Positions 50,512-57,796 of a stretch of 64,000 nucleotides of DNA are shown one piece after another. The notes beneath the pieces are model-generated. The model made no database searches, was not told where the DNA came from, and saw nothing but the letters and a program-made list of their open reading frames with translations. This DNA comes from JAGIBJ01 sp032119595 (GTDB lineage: Bacteria > Actinomycetota > Thermoleophilia > Solirubrobacterales > Solirubrobacteraceae): assembly GCA_032119595.1 (NCBI GenBank), contig JAUMBQ010000001.1:372001-436000 (forward strand). The letters run 5' to 3'. Every line of letters begins with the position of its first letter. Position 1 is the stretch's first letter. Both the position numbers and the translations under genes were made by a program.

Positions 50512-50948
50512 TTGGTCACCTTGAACGACTCGCTTTTGATGCTCGTCGACGGCTTGGCGGCCAGGAAACGGAGCCAGTGGCTGCCCTTCTTGACCTGCTT
50601 CGGGATCGTCACGTAGCCGGAGAAGCGCTTGCTCTTGATCGGCAGGACGCCAACGATGATCCCGTCGTCGAGCTTGATCGTCACCTGCGCACCCCTGGAG
50701 ACTCGGGAGCCCTTGCTCTTCCATCCCGAGCCCGACACCTTGATGCGGCCGCCGGCCTTCACCGACGACGCCGCGATCGACACCTTCGCGCCGTTCGACT
50801 GGGTCTCGGCGCCACCGGGCGGGACCGCTCCGGCGCCCTGCGGCATCGCGCTCGCCGCGCCGCCGAGCAGGAGTGCGACGACGACTGCGACGACGCCGCG
50901 ACGTGGCTGCACTGCCGCTGGACGTGTGGTGGATCGGATGGTCAGCAT
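50508..50948 (-). CDS. Secreted Ig-like protein of the iron locus
   Basis: A 146-residue exported protein and first gene of the minus-strand iron operon. ATG 50948 has GGAGG 8 bases upstream. A signal peptide (RGVVAVVVALLLGGAASAMPQGAGA) is followed by an Ig-like beta domain (AGGRIKVSGSGWKSKGSRVSRGAQVTIKLDD) and a closing segment GSHWLRFLAAKPSTSIKSESFKV. The PPGGA start of the mature protein and the HWLRFL/ESFKV end recur in the next protein, so the two are paralogues. No Cys or obvious heme ligands beyond the His of SHWLRF. The iron box is 73 bases upstream. Confidence 0.6.
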   Translation of the reverse strand: MLTIRSTTRPAAVQPRRGVVAVVVALLLGGAASAMPQGAGAVPPGGAETQSNGAKVSIAASSVKAGGRIKVSGSGWKSKGSRVSRGAQVTIKLDDGIIVGVLPIKSKRFSGYVTIPKQVKKGSHWLRFLAAKPSTSIKSESFKVTK

Positions 50949-50991
50949 TGGGCCTCCGGGGCAGTGGTCGTGGGAAGCGACGGGCATGTGC

Positions 50992-51007
50992 GGTGCCCGT
51001 GGGCACC
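50992..51007. repeat. Hairpin between the iron box and the secreted-protein operon
   Basis: GGTGCCC-GT-GGGCACC is a perfect 7-base inverted repeat. It would fold in the leader of the minus-strand transcript, 44 bases before its start codon, or act as a protein site beside the iron box. Confidence 0.35.
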
Positions 51008-51020
51008 ACTGACGAGAGAG

Positions 51021-51039
51021 TTAGGTTAGCCTAACCTTA
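51021..51039. promoter_or_regulatory. DtxR/IdeR iron box
   Basis: TTAGGTTAGCCTAACCTTA matches the 19-base actinobacterial DtxR/IdeR consensus (TTAGGTTAGCCTAACCTAA) at 18 of 19 positions. Its last base is the A of the ATG of the siderophore-binding protein gene, so an iron-loaded regulator bound there would cover promoter and start codon. It also lies 73 bases upstream of the divergent secreted-protein operon and could repress both. Confidence 0.85.
51027..51032 (+). promoter_or_regulatory. -10-like hexamer of the siderophore transport operon
   Basis: TAGCCT, inside the iron box, ends 6 bases before the ATG at 51039. The transcript would start at the ATG; no Shine-Dalgarno is present. Confidence 0.45.
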
Positions 51040-52043
51040 TGTTCTCGGTTGCTCGCCCGCGCATCGCCGCTCTGGCCACCGCGGCCTCCCTCTTCGCCCT
51101 CGGGATCGCCAGTTGCGGCGGGTCGCCAGACGCCTCCCGAGACGACTCCGGACAGCGCACGATCACGGACGCGACCGGCGCGAAGGTCACGATTCCGGCG
51201 AACCCCAAGCGCGTGCTGCCGCTCAGCGAGCCAACCCTCGACGCGACGCTCGCCCTCGGCATCACGCCCGTCGCGACGACCGCGGGCCGCGGCCAGAACG
51301 CGATCCCGGCGTACCTGCGCCGCCGTGCCGAAGACGTAACGAGCGTCGGCGGACTCGGCGCCCCGAACCTGGAACAGGTCGCCACGCTCGCGCCAGACGT
51401 GATCCTGCTCGACGGCACCGCGTTTCAGGACGCTGCCGTCGTCGACAAGCTGCGCCGGATCGCGCCGGTCGTGTCGACCAGCAAGGACGGCACCGATTGG
51501 CGCGCCGCCTTCACGACGACCGCCGAGGTCCTCGGCCGGGGCGACGCCGGCGCCAAGGTCTTGGAGCAGTACGACACGCGAGTTCGCGACACCAAGGCCA
51601 AGCTCGGAGCAACCGGCGGCGCGTCGGTGAGCATCGTGCGCTGGAGCGGAATCGGGCTGCCTGCAGTGTTCGGGCAGGAGCTGTGCGCTGGACGGGTGCT
51701 CACCGACCTCGGCCTGCGGCGCCCGGCCGGGCAGGACGAACTCGGTCCTGGGCACAGCATTCCCGTGAGCCTGGAGGAGATCGAGCGCCTCGACGCCGAC
51801 TGGATCTTCTTCGGGGCGCTCGGTGCCGGAAGTGCCGAGGCCGGCTCGGTCGACCTCACCGCGGACGCGGCTTCAGCAAAGGGCGCCATCGCAACCGCCC
51901 GCGACACGCCCGGCTGGAATCGCCTCGGCGCCGTGAAAGCCGGCCACGTCGTGCCCGTCGATGGTTCCGCGTGGACCAGCGCCGGCGGCGTGCTGGCCGC
52001 AAACGTGATCGTCGACGACGTCGCCCGCACGCTCGCGTCGTGA
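51039..52043 (+). CDS. Ferric-siderophore ABC transporter substrate-binding lipoprotein
   Basis: A 334-residue FecB/FepB-type binding protein. A signal peptide with a lipobox (LFALGIASCGG) anchors it to the membrane. The two-lobed body has ITDATGAKVTIPANPKRVLPL (N-terminal FecB block), ITPVATTAGRGQNAIPAYLRRR, LAPDVILLDGT and SLEEIERLDADWIFFGALG. The gene heads a five-gene operon with esterase, two permeases and ATPase, and its start codon lies in an iron box, so it is made when iron is short. The next gene overlaps its stop by 4 bases. Confidence 0.92.
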   Translation: MFSVARPRIAALATAASLFALGIASCGGSPDASRDDSGQRTITDATGAKVTIPANPKRVLPLSEPTLDATLALGITPVATTAGRGQNAIPAYLRRRAEDVTSVGGLGAPNLEQVATLAPDVILLDGTAFQDAAVVDKLRRIAPVVSTSKDGTDWRAAFTTTAEVLGRGDAGAKVLEQYDTRVRDTKAKLGATGGASVSIVRWSGIGLPAVFGQELCAGRVLTDLGLRRPAGQDELGPGHSIPVSLEEIERLDADWIFFGALGAGSAEAGSVDLTADAASAKGAIATARDTPGWNRLGAVKAGHVVPVDGSAWTSAGGVLAANVIVDDVARTLAS

Positions 52044-53380
52044 CCACCTCACCTCCGCCCACCACAGCCGCCCGCAGGCCGCCGCGCATCCCAAAGACGC
52101 CCCCGCCGGAGCTCACGCGAGGCGCCCGAATCGAGGCACTGCGCGGCGACTTGGCCGCGGTCGCCAGTGAGCCCGCCGGGCGGGCCGCGGCGATCGAGGC
52201 GTTCTGGGGCGAGGTCGCCTCCCGCGGAACCCCGCTCGTTGCCCCGATCCCGGGTGATCCGGACCACCGCGCCGTCACTTTCCTATGGCGTGATCGCCAC
52301 GGCGACGACGGACGCAGCACCCGCGGCGTGGTGTTGCTCGCAAACAAGGTGACCGACCCCAGCGTCTGGGATCAGAGCGTGCTTGAGCATCTCGCCGGCA
52401 CCGACGTCTGGCACCGGACGTACCGGATGCCATCGGACTGGCGAGCGACTTACCAACTGGCACCCGACGACGGCGAAGTCCCCGCGGCAGCAACGCTCGG
52501 GGCCGCTCATGGCCCTCGCAGCCGGTGGGCCGGCGTCGCTGCGGGAGCCGTCCCCGACCCCTTCTGCCGCCAGCATTTCGCCGGCAAGCCCGGCGAACAG
52601 CCGAGCTCGGTCGTCGAACTCGACGACGCGCCGCCTCAGCCGTGGTGGCGACGACGAATCGGCATAGCGCGGGGGCGCGTCACCGAACACGCCGTGCCGA
52701 CCGACCGGCTGGCCGAACCTCGCCGCGTCTGGGCCTACGAGCCTGCCGGTTCTTGCGAGCACGCCGACCTCCTCGTGCTGCTCGACGGCGAGGACTGGGC
52801 CGGCCGCCTGGACATCGCCACCACCCTCGACAACCTGATCGAGGCGGGGGCGATCCCGCCGACGGTCGCCGTGATGGTCGACGCGATCGACACACCGGCG
52901 CGCTGGCGAGAACTGACCTGCGACGACGTGTTCGTCGAGTTCCTGACGCGCGACCTCCTGCCGTGGGCCCGCGACCGATTCGGGGTATCGGCGGGCGCCG
53001 AGCGAACCACCCTGAGCGGCCGCAGCCTGGGCGCGATCACCGCGCTCTACGCCGGCGTCGTTTCCCCTGAGGAGATCGGCGCCGTGCACGCACAGTCACC
53101 GTCGCTCTGGTTCCCGGCAGAGCCGACCGAGGACGGGCGCGCGGCGGGCTGGCTGCGCACCGCACTCGTCGGAGCCGACACGCTGCCTCGGCAGATCAGC
53201 CTGGAGGTCGGCCGACAGGAGTGGATGCTCCTTGCGCCGACCCGTGAGCTGTCGGGCGCCCTGCGGGAGCGCGGCGACGTGACCGTTCGGTCCTCCGAGT
53301 ATGAGGGCGGCCACGACGCATTCTGCTGGCGCGGCGGCCTCGCGGACGCCCTCATCGACTTCGGCGCCGGGCGCCGATGA
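52040..53380 (+). CDS. Enterochelin esterase-like enzyme (Fes family)
   Basis: A 446-residue cytosolic esterase that hydrolyses the backbone of a catechol tri-lactone siderophore to release iron. The N-terminal part is Fes-like (VTFLWRDRHGDDG, VWHRTYRMPSDWRATYQLAPDDGE). The C-terminal alpha/beta hydrolase has GRSLGAITALY with nucleophile Ser329, and the catalytic His in EYEGGHDAFCWR. Start GTG 52040 overlaps the previous stop (GTGA). Its presence predicts that the imported siderophore is enterobactin- or bacillibactin-like, consistent with the EntA/DhbA-like gene at the right end. Confidence 0.85.
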   Translation: MTTSPPPTTAARRPPRIPKTPPPELTRGARIEALRGDLAAVASEPAGRAAAIEAFWGEVASRGTPLVAPIPGDPDHRAVTFLWRDRHGDDGRSTRGVVLLANKVTDPSVWDQSVLEHLAGTDVWHRTYRMPSDWRATYQLAPDDGEVPAAATLGAAHGPRSRWAGVAAGAVPDPFCRQHFAGKPGEQPSSVVELDDAPPQPWWRRRIGIARGRVTEHAVPTDRLAEPRRVWAYEPAGSCEHADLLVLLDGEDWAGRLDIATTLDNLIEAGAIPPTVAVMVDAIDTPARWRELTCDDVFVEFLTRDLLPWARDRFGVSAGAERTTLSGRSLGAITALYAGVVSPEEIGAVHAQSPSLWFPAEPTEDGRAAGWLRTALVGADTLPRQISLEVGRQEWMLLAPTRELSGALRERGDVTVRSSEYEGGHDAFCWRGGLADALIDFGAGRR

Positions 53381-54504
53381 CGGCGAGGACTGCGACGACG
53401 ACCGCGCGGCCAGCCCGGGCAACCAAGCCCGTCGGCGAGGCCACCGGCTCGCCGACCTGCACCGCCGCGGGCACGACGCAGGGGGCAGCCGAATCGCAGG
53501 GCGCACCAGGATCCCACCGACGCATGCTTGTGCTGCTCGCTCTCGTAGCGCTCCTGGCCTGCTGCGCCCTTCTGAGCCTGAGCGTGGGTGCACGCTCACT
53601 CCCGTTGACCGAGGTCTGGCGCGAACTCTTCGCCCCGACCGACTCCCGCGCTGGCGAGATCGTGCGGGAGCTTCGAGCGCCGCGGACCTTGCTCGGGATC
53701 GAGGTTGGGATCGCGCTCGGCGTCGCCGGCACGCTGATGCAGGCGATGACCCGCAACCCGCTGGCCGACCCTGGCCTCCTGGGCGTGAACGCGGGCGCCG
53801 CGACGGCCGTCGTCATCGGGATCGTGGGCTTCGGGATCACCAGCCTGCTCGGCTACGTGTGGCTCGCGTTCGCCGGCGCTGGCCTGGCCCTCGCCCTGGT
53901 CCACGCCCTCGGGGGCCGGGGCAGCTCCAGCGCCACACCCGTCCGCCTTGCCCTGGCCGGCATGGCGATCTCGGCGACGCTCCTCTCGCTCGTGGCGGGC
54001 CTCGTACTGCTGAACCCGAGCGCGTTCGACACGTTCCGCGCGTGGGAAGTCGGAGCGCTGTCGGGTCGCGGCGAGGACGTGGCTGAGACCATCGCGGTCT
54101 TCATTGCCGCCGGGCTGGCCGGGGCCCTGGTGCTGGCTCGGGCGCTCAACGCGCTCGCCCTTGGCGACGACACCGGCCGCGCGCTCGGGGCGAATGTCGG
54201 CCGGACCCGGGCGGGTGCGTTCGCCTTGATCGCGATCCTCAGCGGCGCCGCAACGGCGGCCGCGGGGCCAATCGGATTCCTCGGGCTGACCGTCCCTCAC
54301 ATGGCCCGCGCGCTCATGGGACCCGACCATCGGTGGGTCCTGCCGTGCGCGGCGCTGCTGGCCCCCTGCCTGCTGCTTGCCGCCGATGTCATCGGCCGCG
54401 TGATCGATCGGCCGGGCGAGATCCAGGTCGGTGTGGTCACGGCGCTGCTCGGCGCTCCGGTCTTCATCACGCTCGTGCGCCGGCGACGGATCGCGGCGCT
54501 GTGA
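53377..54504 (+). CDS. FecCD-family iron-siderophore permease (first)
   Basis: A 375-residue membrane permease of the BtuC/FecCD group. A ~50-residue Ala/Thr-rich start precedes about ten helices. Signature pieces are RAPRTLLGIEVGIALGVAGTLMQAMTRNPLADPGLLGVNAGAA, GRALGANVGRT and AAAGPIGFLGLTVPHMARALMGPDHRWVLP. Partner of the next gene in the heterodimeric channel. ATG 53377 overlaps the esterase stop by 4 bases. Confidence 0.93.
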   Translation: MTARTATTTARPARATKPVGEATGSPTCTAAGTTQGAAESQGAPGSHRRMLVLLALVALLACCALLSLSVGARSLPLTEVWRELFAPTDSRAGEIVRELRAPRTLLGIEVGIALGVAGTLMQAMTRNPLADPGLLGVNAGAATAVVIGIVGFGITSLLGYVWLAFAGAGLALALVHALGGRGSSSATPVRLALAGMAISATLLSLVAGLVLLNPSAFDTFRAWEVGALSGRGEDVAETIAVFIAAGLAGALVLARALNALALGDDTGRALGANVGRTRAGAFALIAILSGAATAAAGPIGFLGLTVPHMARALMGPDHRWVLPCAALLAPCLLLAADVIGRVIDRPGEIQVGVVTALLGAPVFITLVRRRRIAAL

Positions 54505-55607
54505 CCGTCGCACCACCCGCACATACTAAGCCTCAACCAGAGGGTGATGGTCCTTCGGGCACTGGCCGTCCGACCGACACCACGATGCCCTCGGCTGAGG
54601 CGGCTCGCCGAGGGTCGGTCCCGAGATCCCCACGCGTTCGCCGCGTCTGGGCCGCACTTGCCGCGCTCGGCGTCGCCATCACGATCGTGAGCCTCGGGAC
54701 CGGCGACCACGCGATCACGCCCGTCGAGGTCGTCCGCACCCTGCTCGGCGGCGGGACTCCGGCCGACGCCTTCATCGTCGAGACACTCCGCCTGCCGCGC
54801 GTACTCTGTGCCCTGCTGGTCGGAGGGGCCCTCGGCGCCTCGGGGGCCGTCTTCCAAACGCTCACCCACAATCCACTCGGCAGCCCGGACGTGATCGGGT
54901 TCACGTGGGGCGCGGCTGCCGGCGCCGTCCTCCAGATCGCGGTCCTCGGCGGTGGCGCCTTTGCAGTCTCTGGGAGCGCGATCGCGGGCGGGCTCGTCAC
55001 CGCCATGGCGGTCTACGGGCTCTCGCTCGGGCATGGCCCCACCGGCGCGCGGCTCATCCTCATCGGCATCGGGATCAGTGCTCTGCTCGCAGCGGTCGTC
55101 ACCTTCCTGCTGGCGCGGGTCGACCTGAACTCCGCCCAGGCGGCGCGACTCTGGCTCACGGGAAGCCTGAACGGACGCGGCTGGGAGTTTGCCGTCCCGA
55201 TGATGGTGGCGCTCGCAGTCCTCCTCCCTGCGCTGGCCCTCCTCGCCCGGCCGCTCACAATGCTCGAACTCGGCGACGACGCCGCACGCGCCCTCGGTGT
55301 CCCCGTCGACCGGGCCCGGGCCGCACTGATCGTGGTCGCGGTCGGCCTGTGCGGCTGCGCGACTGCCGCGGCTGGCCCGGTGCCGTTCGTCGCGCTCGCC
55401 GCGCCGCAGCTCGCCAGGCGACTGACGCGTGCGAGCGGTCCGGGCCTCATCGCGGCCACCCTCATGGGCGCGGTGCTGCTGGCCGCCGCCGACCTGTCCG
55501 CGCAGCGACTGCTCCCGACGGGCGGCCTGCCGGTCGGCGTCATGACCGGCGCGCTCGGCGGTGCGTACCTGATCTGGCATCTGCGACACGAATGGCGACG
55601 CCTGTGA
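54501..55607 (+). CDS. FecCD-family iron-siderophore permease (second)
   Basis: A 368-residue permease pairing with the preceding one. It has RLPRVLCALLVGGALGASGAVFQTLTHNPLGSPDVIGFTWGAAAG, LTGSLNGRGW, ELGDDAARALGVPVDRAR and AAAGPVPFVALAAPQLARRLT. GTG 54501 overlaps the previous stop (GTGA). A Pro/Gly/Ser-rich first 45 residues are not conserved. The two permeases share ancestry but are clearly diverged. Confidence 0.93.
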   Translation: MTVAPPAHTKPQPEGDGPSGTGRPTDTTMPSAEAARRGSVPRSPRVRRVWAALAALGVAITIVSLGTGDHAITPVEVVRTLLGGGTPADAFIVETLRLPRVLCALLVGGALGASGAVFQTLTHNPLGSPDVIGFTWGAAAGAVLQIAVLGGGAFAVSGSAIAGGLVTAMAVYGLSLGHGPTGARLILIGIGISALLAAVVTFLLARVDLNSAQAARLWLTGSLNGRGWEFAVPMMVALAVLLPALALLARPLTMLELGDDAARALGVPVDRARAALIVVAVGLCGCATAAAGPVPFVALAAPQLARRLTRASGPGLIAATLMGAVLLAAADLSAQRLLPTGGLPVGVMTGALGGAYLIWHLRHEWRRL

Positions 55608-56425
55608 TCACCACGACGACGATCCCTCCGGCCGAGCGACTCCGAGCCGAGGGCGTGTCGCTCGCCTACGACGACCGGCTCGTCTCCACCGACCTCACCC
55701 TGCGCATCCCGGACGGGTCGTTCACGGTGATCGTCGGCCCGAACGCGTGCGGCAAGTCCACGGCGCTGCGGGCCCTCGCGCGGATGCTGGCCCCGACGAC
55801 CGGCTCGGTCCTCCTCGATGGCAAGGCGATCTCGTCGCTGCCCGCCAAACAGGTCGCGCGTACCCTCGGGCTCCTGCCGCAGTCGTCGGTGGTGCCGGAT
55901 GGGATCACCGTCCGCGATCTCGTCGGCCGCGGCCGCTATCCGCACCAGGGGTTCCTGCGCGCCTGGTCGGCGGCCGATGAGGCGGCGGTCCAGCACGCCC
56001 TGGCGGCGACGGCCGTCGCCGACCTGGAGCACCGCTTCGTCGATGAGCTGTCTGGTGGGCAACGCCAGCGGGTTTGGCTCGCGATGGTGCTTGCGCAGGA
56101 GACCGAACTGCTCCTCCTCGACGAACCCACGACCTTCCTCGACATCACCCACCAATACGAGGTCCTCGATCTCTGCGCCGAGCTACGCGAGCACGCCGGC
56201 CGCACCCTCGTCGCCGTGCTCCATGACCTCAACCAGGCCGCCCGCTACGCCACCCATCTCGTCGCTATGAAGGACGGCCAGATCGTCGCCGAAGGGCCGC
56301 CGGCCGACGTCGTCACCCCCGAGCTGGTCCGTGCGGTCTTCGGGCTCGAGGCCCTCGTCATTCCCGACCCGGCTACCGGCACTCCGATGGTCGTCGCCCA
56401 CGGCCGCGCAGAGCGGTCGAAATAG
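55604..56425 (+). CDS. Iron-siderophore ABC transporter ATPase
   Basis: A 273-residue FecE/FepC-type ATPase. Walker A GPNACGKST at 45-53 (Ala replaces the more usual Gly), LLPQSSVVPDGITVRDLVGRGRYPHQG (the Q loop), signature LSGGQRQRVWLAMVLAQ, Walker B LLLLDEPTTFLD, switch VLHDLNQAARY. GTG 55604 overlaps the previous stop (GTGA), as at the other joints of this operon; an ATG at 55592 is the alternative. Last gene of the operon; a hairpin follows. Confidence 0.93.
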   Translation: MITTTTIPPAERLRAEGVSLAYDDRLVSTDLTLRIPDGSFTVIVGPNACGKSTALRALARMLAPTTGSVLLDGKAISSLPAKQVARTLGLLPQSSVVPDGITVRDLVGRGRYPHQGFLRAWSAADEAAVQHALAATAVADLEHRFVDELSGGQRQRVWLAMVLAQETELLLLDEPTTFLDITHQYEVLDLCAELREHAGRTLVAVLHDLNQAARYATHLVAMKDGQIVAEGPPADVVTPELVRAVFGLEALVIPDPATGTPMVVAHGRAERSK

Positions 56426-56443
56426 TCGTCGGGCCGCGCCGCC

Positions 56444-56485
56444 GCGCCGCGCGGTCGAACCAGGCGTCGGACCGGTCCGCGGCGC
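56444..56485. terminator. Hairpin after the siderophore transport operon
   Basis: GCGCCGCG-CGGTC (56444-56456) pairs with GACCG (56470-56474) and, after a 3-base bulge, CGCGGCGC (56478-56485). It lies between the convergent ATPase and esterase genes. Confidence 0.5.
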
Positions 56486-56493
56486 TAAACGCC

Positions 56494-57756
56494 TCAGCTC
56501 GTGAGGGCCTGCTCGGCGACGTCTTCGGTGATCTCGCCGCCGAGGTGACGGGTCGCGTAGGTGGCGGCGAGGAACTGCTCGATCGCGCGGATGACCGGCC
56601 CCGAGCGCCACGTGGGCACGGAGTCGAAGGAGTGCTGGCCGCCGGGCATCTCGGCGTAGAGCACGGCCTCCTTGCTCACCTCGCGGAGGGCACGAACGAA
56701 GCGGCGGCTCTCGGTGACCGGCACGATCGTGTCGCCCGTGCCGTGAATGACGAAGAACGGCGGGGCGTCGGCGTGGAGGCGGCGGGCCGGGGAGATGCGC
56801 GCGTACCGCTCCGGGTCATCGGCAATCCGGGCCTTCACGACGACCCGCTCCACGACGTCCTGCAGGGTGCTGGAGTACTCGCCGTCCTCGACGGCGAAGT
56901 CGTAGGCGCCGTAGAACGGCACGGCCGCCTGCACAGAAGCGTCGGAGCCCTCAAAGCCCGGCTGGAATGACGCGTCGGCGGAGGTGAGGGCGGCCAGCGC
57001 GGTGAGGTGGCCGCCAGCGGAGCCGCCGGTGAGCGCGATGAAGTCCGGGTCGACGCCGAGCTCCTCGGCGTGCTCGCGGACCCAGGCGATGGCGCGCTTC
57101 ACGTCGCTCACGTGGTCAGGCATCGTCGCCTTCGGGCTGAGCCGGTAGTCGATGTTGAAGCCGACCCAGCCGTTGGCGGCCAGGTGGCTCAAGAGCGGGA
57201 GGCCCTGCTCGTGCCGCGAGCCGAACATCCACAGCCCACCATGCACGTGGATCACCGCGGGCAGCGGCCGCCCGGGCGGCGTCTTTGAGCGGACGATGTC
57301 GAGCTTCAGTCGAGTCCCGTTCACTTCGGCGAACACGCGGCCACGCTCGGTCTTCACGCCCGGTCGCCACCCCATGAGGATCGGCACCGCGTACTGCCAC
57401 CACGGCAGGCCGGGTGCGTCCTCGAGGTCGAGATCCTCGACGCGGCCATCAATGTCGAGCTGCGTACGCAGCGACGACTGCCCGTAGGGAATGGCGAGGG
57501 CGACCGCGACGAGCCACAGCCCGAGCCCGACCAGTCCGGCGACCTCGTCCAAGGCGCCGAACGCGAGCGCCAGCACGAGGACCGACGCGGCCCCGAGCAC
57601 CATGAGGTGCACGGCCAGCTCGACCACGACGAAGGCCAGGAACCAGCTCACGATCATGGTCGTGAGACCGCCCGACCGACGCGACCAGCGCGCGTTGACG
57701 GCGGCCGCCGCGCTGAGGCCGCCGACGAGCAGCAGGAGAAGCGCCGAAAGGCTCAT
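56494..57756 (-). CDS. Membrane-anchored alpha/beta hydrolase (HSL/BD-FAE type esterase)
   Basis: A 420-residue hydrolase. Residues 1-95 have about three membrane helices. The catalytic domain has the oxyanion motif HVHGGLWMFGSRHEQ, DYRLSPKA, the nucleophile motif GGSAGGHLTALAAL, and the acid/His end (FFVIHGTGDTIVPV; GGQHSFDSVP). The HGG plus GGSAGG pattern is that of hormone-sensitive-lipase/BD-FAE-like esterases. ATG 57756 has a TAGAGT -10-like hexamer 6 bases upstream, suggesting a leaderless mRNA. Substrate unknown; a role in esters of the cell envelope is possible. Confidence 0.85.
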   Translation of the reverse strand: MSLSALLLLLVGGLSAAAAVNARWSRRSGGLTTMIVSWFLAFVVVELAVHLMVLGAASVLVLALAFGALDEVAGLVGLGLWLVAVALAIPYGQSSLRTQLDIDGRVEDLDLEDAPGLPWWQYAVPILMGWRPGVKTERGRVFAEVNGTRLKLDIVRSKTPPGRPLPAVIHVHGGLWMFGSRHEQGLPLLSHLAANGWVGFNIDYRLSPKATMPDHVSDVKRAIAWVREHAEELGVDPDFIALTGGSAGGHLTALAALTSADASFQPGFEGSDASVQAAVPFYGAYDFAVEDGEYSSTLQDVVERVVVKARIADDPERYARISPARRLHADAPPFFVIHGTGDTIVPVTESRRFVRALREVSKEAVLYAEMPGGQHSFDSVPTWRSGPVIRAIEQFLAATYATRHLGGEITEDVAEQALTS

Positions 57757-57762
57757 CGATCG

Positions 57763-57768
57763 ACTCTA
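57763..57768 (-). promoter_or_regulatory. -10-like hexamer of the membrane esterase gene
   Basis: TAGAGT on the minus strand ends 6 bases before the ATG at 57756. No Shine-Dalgarno and no good -35. Confidence 0.4.
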
Positions 57769-57796
57769 ACCGCACCAGGGTGCTGCGTTGGCCGAA

